Assembly: GCA_913057145.1 (NCBI GenBank)
Contig: CAJXNJ010000001.1
Span: 62,001-126,000, forward strand
DNA: 64,000 nucleotides
Direction: 5' to 3'
Origin: an uncultured Ectothiorhodospiraceae bacterium
GTDB lineage: Bacteria; Pseudomonadota; Gammaproteobacteria; Nitrococcales; Nitrococcaceae
Made by a program: the position numbers and the translations under genes. This document shows, piece after piece, positions 36,648 to 46,549 of this stretch (its first letter is position 1; each line of letters starts with the position of its first letter). The notes beneath the pieces were generated by a model. That model ran no database searches. It saw only the letters and a program-made list of their open reading frames with translations, and was not told where the DNA came from.

Positions 36648-38206
36648 GGATCAAGTCGCTCCACGGTCTCTTGCAACACCGGATGTTCAGGATCGAATTC
36701 GGCAGCCTGTGACCAAATGGCCCTCGCCTGTGCCCGCCGGCCGAGCGCCCAGAGCACCTCCCCCAGATGGGCGGCAATCTCGGCGTCTTCAGGCAGGCGT
36801 TCATGGGCAAGCTGCAGATAACCGAGAGCAGCCTGCAGGTCTCCCTGCCGAAACGCAGCCCAGCCCATGCTGTCGATAATCGCCGGGTCCCCCGGCTCCA
36901 GCGCATAGGCCCTTTCGATCAAGGCAGCTCCCTCCTGCAGACGATCGGTAACATCCACCAGGGTATAGCCGAGGGCGTTCAGGGCGCGGGCATCGTCAGG
37001 GCGCTGCTGCAGGATGTATCTCAGATCGCGCTCGGCAGCGGCAATCTCATCGCGCATCACCTGAGTCATGGCCCGGCCATAACGCAGTTCCAGATCATCC
37101 GGATAGGCTTCGATGGCCTCATTAAAAATGGCCAGACTCCGGGTCAACTCCCCCTGCGTGCGCAGAAAACCACCCTTGAGCAACTGCACCCGCGCCTCAA
37201 AGGCCGGATGGCGCGTGCGCAGCAATGCCAGCGTCTCCATGGCAAAGGCTTCCTGCCCGGCTTCCATGGCAAGGATCGCCGCATTACTCAGGGTTCGCGG
37301 ATGGTCATCGCCGGCCGCGATGAGGTCGCGGTAAACCGCGAGTGCATCACGATCACGGCCGAGATCGAGCAGCGTCACCGCGTAGTCACGACGCAGTTCG
37401 GTATTCTCCGGCATCGCCTCGAGCAAAGCGGCGTACTCATCCAGGGCCATGGCGACGCGGCCCATGGCAAGGAGGCTGTCAATCTGCAGCAAATGCGCGG
37501 GCAGATTCTCCGGCGCCCGCGCCAGGACGCGTTGTACCGCCTGCAGTGCCACCTCCGGTGAACGCCGCGCCAGCGCAATTCGGGCAAGTCCGAGTTGCGC
37601 GGCATCCGAGCCCGGGTACTCAGCGGCAATGGCCGCCATGACGGTCAGACTGTGATCCCGCAGGGCCTGATCAAGCAGCAGTGTCCCCAGCCTCGCCAGC
37701 GCTGATTCACGCGCTCCCTTGTCTGCCGGCAGGCTGTTCAACAGTGTGGCGATTGCCGTTTCAACCTCGCCATCGCGCAGCTGCAGAACGCCGAGCAGCT
37801 GATTGGCTTCGCCATTCTGCGGCGCCAGCTCGACCCAGCGGGCCGCAAGCCGCCGGGCCCGGTCAGGCTGCTCGGCAAACAACGCCAACTCGACCGCCCG
37901 CGCCATGACCATTGGATCGGTGATGCGATCGGCAGCCGCGGCATAGAGCTCACTCGCCCGCTCGACATTGCCCCGGGCACTGGCAAGCTCGGCGGCAAGG
38001 ATGCGTTGCATCATCATGCCGCGCGCGGTGGTCTCGGCGGCCCCGTCTCCGAGGCGCATATCGGCCCGCGTCAGCGGGTCAAGCGATGGGGATGAAACCG
38101 AGGCACAGCCACCCAGCCACAGCGCCAGCAGACAGACGCCGAGCAGGGAGGACAGACGGGTTGAGAACCCGCGCGTTCGATTACAACCGTTGGCGAAGCT
38201 CATCAT
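36644..38206 (-). CDS. tetratricopeptide-repeat lipoprotein
   Basis: A 520-residue protein with a lipoprotein signal ending LGGC (Cys34) and many TPR-like helical pairs through the whole length, for example GDGAAETTARGMMMQRILAAEL, then GYTLVDVTDRLQEGAALIERAYALEPGDPAIIDSMGWAAFRQGDLQAALGYLQLAHE near the C-terminus. Such TPR lipoproteins upstream of lolB are common in Pseudomonas and relatives and are thought to scaffold envelope complexes, but no partner is known. ATG 38206 or 38203 chosen; the upstream extension would enter hemA. It diverges from hemA with 72 bases between. Confidence 0.88.
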   Translation of the reverse strand: MMSFANGCNRTRGFSTRLSSLLGVCLLALWLGGCASVSSPSLDPLTRADMRLGDGAAETTARGMMMQRILAAELASARGNVERASELYAAAADRITDPMVMARAVELALFAEQPDRARRLAARWVELAPQNGEANQLLGVLQLRDGEVETAIATLLNSLPADKGARESALARLGTLLLDQALRDHSLTVMAAIAAEYPGSDAAQLGLARIALARRSPEVALQAVQRVLARAPENLPAHLLQIDSLLAMGRVAMALDEYAALLEAMPENTELRRDYAVTLLDLGRDRDALAVYRDLIAAGDDHPRTLSNAAILAMEAGQEAFAMETLALLRTRHPAFEARVQLLKGGFLRTQGELTRSLAIFNEAIEAYPDDLELRYGRAMTQVMRDEIAAAERDLRYILQQRPDDARALNALGYTLVDVTDRLQEGAALIERAYALEPGDPAIIDSMGWAAFRQGDLQAALGYLQLAHERLPEDAEIAAHLGEVLWALGRRAQARAIWSQAAEFDPEHPVLQETVERLDP

Positions 38207-38222
38207 GGAACAGCTACTATAC

Positions 38223-38250
38223 TTGTGTTGCAGCGGTACTGCCCTACAAT
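38223..38250 (+). promoter_or_regulatory. possible promoter of hemA-prfA
   Basis: TTGTGT (38223-38228) and TACAAT (38245-38250) are separated by 16 bases and lie 28 bases before the hemA start, in the divergent gap. The -10 box is good, the -35 is moderate. Confidence 0.5.
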
Positions 38251-38278
38251 CTGCAACGTTTTCAACCAACGGAATTCC

Positions 38279-39556
38279 ATGCCCGTCGTCACCCTCGGTC
38301 TTAATCATAAATCAGCGCCGCTTGCCGTCAGAGAGCAGGTTGTCCTGCCTGCAGAGCGACTCGACGCTGCCCTGGCCGCACTCGCGGCGCGTCCGGGTGT
38401 GCGCGAGGCGGCGGTGCTGTCCACCTGCAACCGCACCGAGATTTACGCCGTTCTGGCACCCGAGGCGACACCGGCCATCCTGCAGCGCTGGCTGGAGAGT
38501 GAACAGGGGCTCGAGCCTGAATGGCTCAATCAATATCTCTACACCCTGCATGATGATGCTGCCATCAGCCATCTGCTGCGTGTCACCGCAGGACTGGACT
38601 CACTGGTACTCGGCGAACCGCAAATCCTTGGACAGGCAAAAGTGGCCTATCATTCCGCCTCGCGCAACGGACTCTTGGGCCAGATTCTCGAGCGGCTGTT
38701 TCAACATGCCTTCGCCGTTGCCAAACGCGTTCGCACCGAGACGGACATCGGCGCTCATCCGGTCTCGGTCGCCTTTGCAGCCGTCACCCTGGCACGACAG
38801 ATTTTCGGCGCGCTTGAGACACGCACGGCGCTGTTGATCGGCGCGGGTGAAATGATCGATCTCACCGCCCGCCATTTCCATGAACAGGGCATCCGCCACA
38901 TCATCATCGCCAACCGCAGCCCGGAGCGCGCCGAGGCCATTGCCGAGCTCTGCGAGGGAGAGGCCATCGGCCTTGGGCAGATTCCCGAGCATCTGGCCCG
39001 TGCCGACATCGTGGTCTCCTGTACGGCGAGCAGCGAACCGATTCTGGATCGCGCCACGGTCAAACAGGCCATCAAAAAACGCCGGCATGAACCGGTTTTC
39101 ATGACCGATCTCGCGGTACCGCGGGATATTGAACCAAGCATTGAGCGACTGGATGATGTCTATCTCTACACCGTCGATGACCTGCGTGATGTCATCGACC
39201 GCAACCGACGCCAGCGCCTGGCCGCCGCCGAGCAGGCGGAGACACTGGTCAGCGAACAGGCCGAAGCGTTCATGGGTTGGGTGAGAACCCTCGGCGCCGT
39301 TGGCGCGATCCGTGCCTATCGCAGCCGTGCCAAGCAGCATCGGGATGAAGCCGTGGCCGAGGCCAAACGCGCCCTTGAGGCCGGACAACCCGTCGATGAG
39401 GTCCTCGAGCGACTGGCCCGCCGACTCACCCGCAGGCTGCTGCACCAGCCCACCCTGGGCCTTCGCGATGCCGCGCGCAGTGGCGATACGCAGCGCATTC
39501 GGCAGAGCTGCGAGCTGCTCGGCATTCCCATGAACCCGGATCAGGATGACGAATGA
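38279..39556 (+). CDS. hemA: glutamyl-tRNA reductase
   Basis: A 425-residue NADPH enzyme that starts the C5 tetrapyrrole pathway by reducing Glu-tRNA to glutamate-1-semialdehyde. The N-terminus [18 protein letters not shown] and the catalytic Cys50 in [11 protein letters not shown] are canonical, as are [11 protein letters not shown] and the Rossmann segment [20 protein letters not shown] 38279 gives the standard start. Overlaps prfA by 4 bases, as in many gammaproteobacteria. lolB-side genes diverge from it as in E. coli. Confidence 0.97.
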   Translation: MPVVTLGLNHKSAPLAVREQVVLPAERLDAALAALAARPGVREAAVLSTCNRTEIYAVLAPEATPAILQRWLESEQGLEPEWLNQYLYTLHDDAAISHLLRVTAGLDSLVLGEPQILGQAKVAYHSASRNGLLGQILERLFQHAFAVAKRVRTETDIGAHPVSVAFAAVTLARQIFGALETRTALLIGAGEMIDLTARHFHEQGIRHIIIANRSPERAEAIAELCEGEAIGLGQIPEHLARADIVVSCTASSEPILDRATVKQAIKKRRHEPVFMTDLAVPRDIEPSIERLDDVYLYTVDDLRDVIDRNRRQRLAAAEQAETLVSEQAEAFMGWVRTLGAVGAIRAYRSRAKQHRDEAVAEAKRALEAGQPVDEVLERLARRLTRRLLHQPTLGLRDAARSGDTQRIRQSCELLGIPMNPDQDDE

Positions 39557-40641
39557 ACGATAACCTTCGGCGCAAACTCCAGACGCTGGTCGAGCGGCAT
39601 GAAGAAATTGAGGGGCTGCTTGCCGACCCCGAGGTCATCGGTGATTCCGACCGCTTCGCGCGTCTGTCCCGGGAGTACGCCAGACTCGAGCCGCTGGTGA
39701 AAACACTCTCCGAGTATGAACAGGCGGAATCGGATCTCGCCGCCGGCGAAGAAATGGCGGGGGAAGCGGACGCGGAACTGCGGGAAATGGCCGAGGAAGA
39801 GATCAGCAACGCCCGCGAGCGCATCGAAACCCTGGAGCAGTCGTTGAAGGTGCTCATGCTGCCGGAAGACCCCAACGATGCCCGCAATACCTTCCTTGAA
39901 ATCCGTGCCGGCACCGGTGGCGATGAAGCCGCGCTCTTTGCCGGTGACCTGCTGCGCATGTATCTGCGCTATGCCGAGCAGCGGGGCTGGCGGACAGAAG
40001 TATTGAGCGAAAGCGAAGGCGAGCATGGTGGCTACCGCGAGGTCGTCGCCCGGATTGCCGGCGATGGCGTTTATTCGCGATTGAAGTTCGAATCCGGTGC
40101 CCACCGCGTGCAACGCGTCCCCGCCACGGAGTCACAGGGCCGTATCCATACCTCGGCCTGTACCGTGGCCATCCTGCCCGAGGCCGAGACGCTGGATGAT
40201 ATTGATATCAATCCGGCGGATCTGCGCGTCGATACCTACCGGGCCTCCGGGGCGGGCGGTCAGCATGTCAACAAAACCGACTCTGCGGTTCGGGTCACGC
40301 ATCTGCCCACCGGTGTGGTGGTGGAATGTCAGGATGAACGCTCGCAGCACAAAAACCGCGCCAAAGCGATGGCGTTATTGCAGGCAAGGCTGATGGACCA
40401 GCAGCGCGAGGCGGCAGCCGCGGAGCGCAGTGAAACCCGGCGCCTACTGGTCGGCAGTGGTGACCGCTCGGAGCGGATTCGGACCTACAACTATCCGCAG
40501 GGCCGGGTGACCGATCACCGCATCAATCTCACACTCTACAAGCTCGAAGAAGTCCTGATGGGCAATCTGGATGCGGTGATTGATCCGTTGATCGCGGAGT
40601 ACCAGGCCGATCAGCTCGCCGCCCTCGCCAACGAGACCTGA
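39553..40641 (+). CDS. prfA: peptide chain release factor 1
   Basis: A 362-residue RF1 that reads UAA and UAG stop codons. The GGQ catalytic motif is in [19 protein letters not shown] near residue 235, and the codon-reading PxT element is in [18 protein letters not shown] near 190, the PAT that marks RF1 rather than RF2. Its Gln is the substrate of PrmC, whose gene lies 2 kb away at 42618 rather than directly next, as is more usual. Ends 24 bases from the convergent dksA stop. Confidence 0.97.
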   Translation: MNDNLRRKLQTLVERHEEIEGLLADPEVIGDSDRFARLSREYARLEPLVKTLSEYEQAESDLAAGEEMAGEADAELREMAEEEISNARERIETLEQSLKVLMLPEDPNDARNTFLEIRAGTGGDEAALFAGDLLRMYLRYAEQRGWRTEVLSESEGEHGGYREVVARIAGDGVYSRLKFESGAHRVQRVPATESQGRIHTSACTVAILPEAETLDDIDINPADLRVDTYRASGAGGQHVNKTDSAVRVTHLPTGVVVECQDERSQHKNRAKAMALLQARLMDQQREAAAAERSETRRLLVGSGDRSERIRTYNYPQGRVTDHRINLTLYKLEEVLMGNLDAVIDPLIAEYQADQLAALANET

Positions 40642-40665
40642 TCGGCGGCATGAAGTCGCAGCGTG

Positions 40666-41097
40666 TCAGGCGACGCGCTGTTTCTCGCGGATTTCCTCGA
40701 GCGTTTTGCAGTCGACGCAAAGCGTGGCGGTGGGTCGTGCCTCCAGGCGTCGCAGACCGATCTCAACCCCGCACTGCTCACAGAAACCATAATCATCGGT
40801 GCGGATACGCTCCATGGTTTCATCGATCTTGCGAATCAGCTTGCGCTCACGATCGCGGGTGCGAAGTTCGAGGGCAAATTCCTCTTCCTGCGTTGCCCGG
40901 TCGGCCGGGTCGGCATAGTGGCTCGCGTCATCACGCATGTGACTCACCGTGCGCTCCACCTCTTCCTGCAGCTGGCGCTTCCAGGCCTGCAGAATGGCCG
41001 TGAAATGCTCGAGCTGAGCATCATTCATGTACTCCTCACCCTTTTTGGGCTGGTACGGTTCGATCCCTCGAACGGGAAGTGAAGCCTTGTCGGTCAT
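40666..41097 (-). CDS. dksA: RNA polymerase-binding transcription factor DksA
   Basis: A 143-residue DksA. The coiled-coil tip carries the two functional aspartates in ADPADRATQEEEF, and the C-terminal zinc finger is complete with four cysteines (FCEQCGVEIG and LCVDCKTLEEI). DksA works with ppGpp in the stringent response and inhibits rRNA promoters. GGAGGT stands 6 bases before the ATG. It follows aroG at 75 bases, probably with its own promoter. Confidence 0.97.
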   Translation of the reverse strand: MTDKASLPVRGIEPYQPKKGEEYMNDAQLEHFTAILQAWKRQLQEEVERTVSHMRDDASHYADPADRATQEEEFALELRTRDRERKLIRKIDETMERIRTDDYGFCEQCGVEIGLRRLEARPTATLCVDCKTLEEIREKQRVA

Positions 41098-41172
41098 AAT
41101 GCACCTCCGTAAAAAGAGCGCTGATTCAACCCGTCGGCGTCGTCCGGGTCAACCCCTATTTTCTCTGAGTCC

Positions 41173-42246
41173 TCAGGCCGCCCGCGAACGCAACGGCTGC
41201 GCCAGTCGCTCGGCGGCATCGCGGAGCATCTGATCAGTGGTCTCCCAGTCGACACAACCGTCGGTAATGGAGACGCCATAAGTCAGTTTGGACGGGTCAT
41301 CGCCGAGCGATTGATTGCCAAAACCAATATTGCTCTCAATCATTACCGCAACAATCGATCGGTTGCCCTCAATAATCTGATTGACCAGATTCTCCATGAC
41401 CAGAGGCTGCAGCGCCGGGTCCTTGCTGGAGTTGGCATGCGAGCAGTCCACCATCAATCGCGTGGGCAGGCCGGCATCGGCCAGCGCCTTTTCACACAGC
41501 GCGATGCTCACCGAGTCGTAATTGGGCTGGGCCCCGCCACGCAGAACCACATGCCCGTAGCGGTTGCCGGCGGTACGAATAATGGCCGAGCGCCCTTCCT
41601 GCTGGGTAATGCCGAGAAAACTGTGCGGGCTGGCGGCAGACCGCATGGCGTTAATGGCCACATCCAGGCTGCCGTCGGTCCCGTTTTTAAAGCCAACGGC
41701 CGTGGATAACCCACTCGCCATTTCACGGTGCGTCTGTGACTCCGTTGTCCGTGCCCCGATCGCCGTCCAGCTGATCAGATCCCCGAGATACTGCGGGGTA
41801 ATGGGATCGAGCGCCTCGGTGCCGGCCGGCAGCCCGAGTTCGGCGAGATGCAACAACAGATCACGCGCCCGGCGAATGCCCTCATTGATGTCAAAGCTGT
41901 CATCCATGTAGGGATCGTTAATCAGGCCTTTCCAACCCACCGTGGTCCGGGGCTTCTCGAAATACACCCGCATGACGATATAGAGCGAATCACTCAGGGC
42001 ATCGTGCAATGCCTTGAGGCGGTTGGCATAGTCCTTGGCGGCCTCCAGATCATGGATGGAGCAGGGCCCGACCACCACCAGCAGGCGGGGGTCATGGCCA
42101 TCGAGAATGGCTTCAACCGTCTTGCGACCGGTCTCGACTGTCTCGCGGCCGGCGGCGCTCAGGGGCTGAGCGGCCTTGACCTCTGCCGGTGTCGGCAGTG
42201 GCTCCTGGGCGAGGACATTGAGATTGTCGATGGGTGCGTCACTCAT
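41173..42246 (-). CDS. aroG: 3-deoxy-7-phosphoheptulonate synthase, class I (AroG/F/H type)
   Basis: A 357-residue DAHP synthase that joins PEP and erythrose 4-phosphate, first step of aromatic amino-acid synthesis. Clear motifs are VVVGPCSIHD (PEP site and metal Cys), RVYFEKPRTTVGWKGLINDP, GARTTESQTHREMASGLSTAVGFKNGTDG and CSHANSSKDP. The feedback specificity (Phe, Tyr or Trp) cannot be read safely from sequence here, so the symbol is by family. Monocistronic or followed by dksA. Confidence 0.93.
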   Translation of the reverse strand: MSDAPIDNLNVLAQEPLPTPAEVKAAQPLSAAGRETVETGRKTVEAILDGHDPRLLVVVGPCSIHDLEAAKDYANRLKALHDALSDSLYIVMRVYFEKPRTTVGWKGLINDPYMDDSFDINEGIRRARDLLLHLAELGLPAGTEALDPITPQYLGDLISWTAIGARTTESQTHREMASGLSTAVGFKNGTDGSLDVAINAMRSAASPHSFLGITQQEGRSAIIRTAGNRYGHVVLRGGAQPNYDSVSIALCEKALADAGLPTRLMVDCSHANSSKDPALQPLVMENLVNQIIEGNRSIVAVMIESNIGFGNQSLGDDPSKLTYGVSITDGCVDWETTDQMLRDAAERLAQPLRSRAA

Positions 42247-42354
42247 GATGCATTCAATCCCGTCTTGCGAACACTGACGTAAACGCTCATCTTAGCCGTT
42301 GCACAAACAAATCACCATGACAAAGGCAAACGAATCGGGGAGTTTTACAAGGCA

Positions 42355-42621
42355 ATGGCCATCGACCGAAAGCTACTGGATGTTCTGTGTTGCCCCGTCA
42401 CCAAGCAGCCCGTGCGGGTGATGAAACGCGACGAAATTACGGCCCTGAATGAGCGTATTCAGGCCGGTGAGGTCCGCTATCAGGACGATGAGCCGGTGGA
42501 CACACCGCTCACCGAGGGCCTGATCACCGACAACGAGGAACGTGTCTACCGGGTGGATGACGGCATTCCCGTGATGCTCGAAGAACGCGCCATCAACCTG
42601 CGGGCCGCCGGGCTTAAGTGA
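42355..42621 (+). CDS. Trm112/YcaR-family small protein
   Basis: An 88-residue protein of the Trm112 family, starting MAIDRKLLDVLCCPVTKQPV. The family zinc-site region is reduced: only the CCP cysteines remain. In E. coli YcaR (60 residues) has no known activity; eukaryotic Trm112 activates methyltransferases, including the eRF1 glutamine methyltransferase. Here it overlaps prmC, which encodes the bacterial RF glutamine methyltransferase, by 4 bases. That pairing is suggestive of a partner role but unproven. Confidence 0.88.
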   Translation: MAIDRKLLDVLCCPVTKQPVRVMKRDEITALNERIQAGEVRYQDDEPVDTPLTEGLITDNEERVYRVDDGIPVMLEERAINLRAAGLK

Positions 42622-43469
42622 ACGCAGCACCACCGACACTGGCCGAAGCCTGTCGTCTGGGCGAGGCCCGACTGGCCGACTGCAGCGAGAGCGCACGCGT
42701 TGATGCCGAGTATCTGCTGAGCCATGTCACAGGCCTCGACCGGGCACAGTTTCGCGCTTACCCCGAACGGCTGCTGGAAGCCGTTGCCTGGGAGCGGTTT
42801 CGCAACTTGATCGAGCAGCGTCGCGAGGCCCGGCCTGTGGCCTATCTCACCGGGGAGCGCGGCTTTATGGATTTCACGCTGCAGGTGGATGAACGCGTCC
42901 TCATCCCAAGACCTGAAACCGAAGGCTTGGTTGAAGCCGCCCTTGAGCAGCCCGCCCGGCGCATCCTCGACCTTGGCACCGGCAGTGGCTGTATCGCCAT
43001 CGCCCTCGCCAGAGCCTGGCCCGCGGCAAGCATTGATGCGGTCGACTGCTCAGCCGACGCCCTGGCCGTCGCCGCCGTCAATATCCGCCAGACGGGTACC
43101 GATTCCATCCGGCTGCTCGAGGGCGAGTGGTTCGCCCCGGTGACCGGCAACCGCTATGAGCTCATCGTCACCAATCCACCCTATATTGGCGATGACGAAC
43201 CACAGCCCGATGAGGGGGACGCCCGACATGAGCCAAGACAGGCCCTGCGGGCCGGTCCAAGCGGGATGGAGGCCATCGCCTTGATTATTGAAAACGCGGG
43301 GCAGCATCTTAAGGCCAATGGCCGATTGTGGATCGAACACGGCTACCGTCAGGCCGAAGCCGTACGGCAGTTACTGGCAGCGGCGGGATTTCACGCGATC
43401 GAGACCCGAGCGGATCTGGCCGGCCATGACCGCATCACGGGTGGACACTGGCCGGAGGCCACCGAATGA
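42618..43469 (+). CDS. prmC: release factor glutamine methyltransferase PrmC (HemK)
   Basis: A 283-residue enzyme that methylates the GGQ glutamine of RF1 and RF2. It has the helical N-domain (VDAEYLLSHVTGLDRAQFRAYPERLL), the linker hairpin GERGFMDFTLQVDERVLIPRPETEGLVE, the SAM loop ILDLGTGSGCIAIALA and the substrate-clamping motif NPPY in VTNPPYIGDDE. The GTG start at 42618 overlaps the stop of the Trm112-like gene. The moeB-like gene overlaps by 4 bases, as in moeB/hemK pairs elsewhere. Confidence 0.96.
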   Translation: MNAAPPTLAEACRLGEARLADCSESARVDAEYLLSHVTGLDRAQFRAYPERLLEAVAWERFRNLIEQRREARPVAYLTGERGFMDFTLQVDERVLIPRPETEGLVEAALEQPARRILDLGTGSGCIAIALARAWPAASIDAVDCSADALAVAAVNIRQTGTDSIRLLEGEWFAPVTGNRYELIVTNPPYIGDDEPQPDEGDARHEPRQALRAGPSGMEAIALIIENAGQHLKANGRLWIEHGYRQAEAVRQLLAAAGFHAIETRADLAGHDRITGGHWPEATE

Positions 43470-44221
43470 ACGACGAGCAATTACTGCGTTACAGCCGACA
43501 GATCATGGTCCCCGGGCTCGACCTGGAGGGCCAGGAGAAACTGCTTGAAAGCAGTGCCCTGATCGTCGGCCTTGGCGGCCTCGGCTCACCGGTGGCGCTT
43601 TATCTTGCCGCCGCCGGCGTTGGTCGGCTGCTCCTCGCCGACTTCGATGAGGTTGATCTGACCAACCTGCAGCGCCAGGTCCTCTATAGCAACGACGATA
43701 TCGGCAGAGCAAAGACAGCCGCCGCGGCCGCACGGCTGGAGGCGCTCAACCCGCAGGTCACCATCGAGCGCATTGACGAGAAGCTCACCGAAAAAACCCT
43801 TGCTCACTGGGTCAGCGAAGCGGATATCGTTGTCGATGGCTGCGATAACTTTGCCACCCGATTTGCCGTTAACGCGGCCTGTGTGGCTGCCGCCAGACCT
43901 CTGGTCTCAGGCGCGGTCATTGGCCTCGATGGTCAGGTGGCGGTTTTCCGCCCCGATCTGGACGGGCCCTGCTATCGCTGTATTTATGCTGATACCGGTG
44001 AGGAAGCGCAGAGCTGCAGCGAGACCGGCGTCCTCGGCCCGCTCACCGGGGTTATCGGCAGCCTGCAGGCGGTTGAGACGGTCAAGGTGCTGACCGGCCT
44101 CGGCACCCCGCTCGAGAGCCGATTGCTGGTGGTCGATGCGCTGACACAGACCTGGCGGCGGCTTAATTTACGCCGCGACCCGGACTGCCCGGTCTGCGGC
44201 CATCCTGAAAACGCGGGTTAA
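43466..44221 (+). CDS. moeB: MoeB/ThiF-family sulfur-carrier adenylyltransferase
   Basis: A 251-residue E1-like enzyme. ATP-binding loop ALIVGLGGLGSPVALYLAAAGVG (residues 31-53), the DLTNLQRQVLY arginine element, VDGCDNFATR, and two zinc CxxC pairs (CYRCIY and CPVCGH) are all present. It adenylates the C-terminal Gly of MoaD or ThiS for molybdopterin or thiazole synthesis; which carrier it serves cannot be decided, since neither gene is nearby. Its 3' end overlaps convergent hslO by 4 bases. Confidence 0.92.
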   Translation: MNDEQLLRYSRQIMVPGLDLEGQEKLLESSALIVGLGGLGSPVALYLAAAGVGRLLLADFDEVDLTNLQRQVLYSNDDIGRAKTAAAAARLEALNPQVTIERIDEKLTEKTLAHWVSEADIVVDGCDNFATRFAVNAACVAAARPLVSGAVIGLDGQVAVFRPDLDGPCYRCIYADTGEEAQSCSETGVLGPLTGVIGSLQAVETVKVLTGLGTPLESRLLVVDALTQTWRRLNLRRDPDCPVCGHPENAG

Positions 44222-45117
44222 TGCGATTCGTGACTCTCGGGAGACCGCACCGCGGGGTCGGTGAATAACGCCTCAATATCCACCGCATCGAACCGATAGG
44301 GGGCATTGCAGAAATCGCAATGCACCTCCACGACCCCCTCATCGGCGAGAGTCGCCCGCATTTCAGCCTCACCGAGGCCTTCAAGCATGGCGGCAACCCG
44401 GTCACGCGAACAACGACAGGCAAACCGCAGCGGAGTCGGGTCAAACAGACGCAGATCCTCCTCATGGAAGAGCCGGCGGATCATCTCGCGCGGTGGCAGA
44501 GCGCGCAGCTCTTCGCCTGTCACGGTCTCAGCGAGCATGCCCGCGCGCTGCCAGGCATCGTCATCCCGACTGTCATGACCGCCCTCTGCCGGCAGGCGCT
44601 GAATGAGCATGCCGGCCGCCTGGGTACTCTGCGCCGACAACCAGACCCGGGTTGGCAGCTGCTCGGATTCACGGAAGTAATGTTCCAACGCGCTCGCCAG
44701 ACTGCCACCGCGCAGATCCACCACCCCCTGATAACGTTCACCACCCTCGAGCGGCTCGATCATAATGGCGAGCGTCCCTTCGGGCGCGAGCGCATCCAGC
44801 GATGTCTGCTCGGGCACGGACTCACGAGTACGCGCCATGGCCCGCATCGTCCCGTCCGTGCGCCCCTGGATGAGCAACAGCGACAAGGGCCCGGGGGACT
44901 GCAACTGCAGATTCAGGGAACAGGGATATTTAAGCGTGGCGGCAAGCAGGGCAACAGCAGCCAATCCCTCCCCGACCAGTGACCGGATGGCCGGGTCATA
45001 GTCATGCCTTGCCACCGTCTCGGCAAACGTCTGCTCGAGCCGAACGACCTCGCCACGCACATCGGCATGGGCAAAGACGAACCGCTGCAGGAGGTCTTGA
45101 TCGCCGGACTCAGCCAT
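44218..45117 (-). CDS. hslO: redox-switch chaperone Hsp33
   Basis: A 299-residue holdase chaperone that is activated when oxidants strip its zinc. The four zinc cysteines are intact as CRC near residue 233 and CDFC near 266. The N-terminal substrate domain has [41 protein letters not shown] and the [17 protein letters not shown] strand. The start lies within the last bases of gatB (8-base overlap), an unusual companion. Confidence 0.96.
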   Translation of the reverse strand: MAESGDQDLLQRFVFAHADVRGEVVRLEQTFAETVARHDYDPAIRSLVGEGLAAVALLAATLKYPCSLNLQLQSPGPLSLLLIQGRTDGTMRAMARTRESVPEQTSLDALAPEGTLAIMIEPLEGGERYQGVVDLRGGSLASALEHYFRESEQLPTRVWLSAQSTQAAGMLIQRLPAEGGHDSRDDDAWQRAGMLAETVTGEELRALPPREMIRRLFHEEDLRLFDPTPLRFACRCSRDRVAAMLEGLGEAEMRATLADEGVVEVHCDFCNAPYRFDAVDIEALFTDPAVRSPESHESH

Positions 45118-46543
45118 CCAGACGACGCTTCAGGATCTCGTTGACCTGCGCCGGGTTGGCTTTGCCCGCTGAGGCCTTCATTACCTGGCCGACAAAAAAG
45201 CCCATCAGCTTGGTTTTGCCGGCTCGATACTGTTCGAGCTGTTGCGGGTTGGCAGCGATCACCTCATCGACCATCGCCTCAATCGCCGAGGCATCAGTGA
45301 CCTGTTTGAGCCCTTTCGCCTCAATCACCGTGTCGGCATCACCCTCGCCCTGCCACATGGCTTCAAAGACTTCCTTGGCGATTTTCCCGGAGATGGTTTC
45401 ATCCAGAATGCGCTTGAGCAGCCCCGCCAGCCGGTCTGCATCAATCGGCGAGTCGGCAAGCTCCGTGCCTGTTTTATTCAGGGCACCCGCGAGCTCTCCC
45501 ATCACCCAGTTGGCGGCCAGCTTGGCATCGGCGCAGGCGAGCGCAACCTGCTCAAAATAATCGGCCAGTTCGCGACTGCTTGTCAGCACCCCGGCGTCAT
45601 AGTTGGACAGGCCATAATCACTGACGAACCGCTCACGCTTGGCATCCGGCAGCTCCGGGAGCTCGCTGCGGACCGACTCGATCATCTCCGCGGTGATCTC
45701 CAACGGCAGAAGATCGGGGTCCGGGAAGTAGCGATAGTCGTTCGCCTCCTCCTTGCCGCGCATGGGCCGCGTCTCACCGCGATCCGGGTCATACAGCCGC
45801 GTCTCCTGGGTGATGCTGCCACCATCCTCGAGGACTTCAATCTGGCGCTCGATCTCATAGTTGATCGCACGCTCGACAAAGCGGAAGGAGTTGAGATTCT
45901 TGATTTCCGTTCGCGTACCGAAAGCCTCACGACCGACCGGTCGCACGGAGACATTGGCATCACAGCGGAAGCTGCCTTCCTGCATATTGCCGTCACAGAT
46001 GCCCAGATAACGCACCAGAGAGTGCATTTTCTTCATGTAGGCAACGGCCTCTTTCGCCGAACGCAGATCGGGCTCGGAGACGATTTCAAGCAGCGGAGTC
46101 CCGGCACGATTGAGGTCAATGCCACTCATGGCGCCGAAACCCTCGTGCATGCTTTTACCGGCATCCTCTTCCAGATGCGCCCGCGTCACCCCGATACGCT
46201 TGCTGCTGCCATCCTCGAGATCGATATCGAGATGACCGGTACCGACCACCGGAATTTCATACTGCGAAATCTGATAGCCCTTGGGCAGATCCGGGTAGAA
46301 ATAATTCTTGCGGGCGAACACCGACCGCCCGGCCACTTCGGCATCCAGGGCGAGGCCGAGGCGGATGGCGAAATCGACGGCCCGGGCATTGAGCACCGGC
46401 AGAACGCCGGGCATACCGAGATCGACGGCACAGGCCTGCGTATTGGCATCGGCCCCGTAGGCCGTCGAAGCACCGGAGAAAATCTTGGTCTGTGTGGCGA
46501 GCTGTGCATGCAGCTCAAGACCGATGACGGCTTCCCATTCCAT
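45110..46543 (-). CDS. gatB: aspartyl/glutamyl-tRNA amidotransferase subunit B
   Basis: A 477-residue subunit that binds mischarged Glu-tRNA(Gln)/Asp-tRNA(Asn) and activates it with ATP. Markers are [32 protein letters not shown] [39 protein letters not shown] and [11 protein letters not shown], followed by the helical YqeY-like tail. I prefer ATG 46543, 10 bases after GGAGGG; an in-frame TTG at 46549 touches the gatA stop. The presence of GatCAB with tRNA-Gln here suggests indirect amidation of Gln and/or Asn tRNA. Confidence 0.97.
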   Translation of the reverse strand: MEWEAVIGLELHAQLATQTKIFSGASTAYGADANTQACAVDLGMPGVLPVLNARAVDFAIRLGLALDAEVAGRSVFARKNYFYPDLPKGYQISQYEIPVVGTGHLDIDLEDGSSKRIGVTRAHLEEDAGKSMHEGFGAMSGIDLNRAGTPLLEIVSEPDLRSAKEAVAYMKKMHSLVRYLGICDGNMQEGSFRCDANVSVRPVGREAFGTRTEIKNLNSFRFVERAINYEIERQIEVLEDGGSITQETRLYDPDRGETRPMRGKEEANDYRYFPDPDLLPLEITAEMIESVRSELPELPDAKRERFVSDYGLSNYDAGVLTSSRELADYFEQVALACADAKLAANWVMGELAGALNKTGTELADSPIDADRLAGLLKRILDETISGKIAKEVFEAMWQGEGDADTVIEAKGLKQVTDASAIEAMVDEVIAANPQQLEQYRAGKTKLMGFFVGQVMKASAGKANPAQVNEILKRRLDG

Positions 46544-46549
46544 CGCCAA

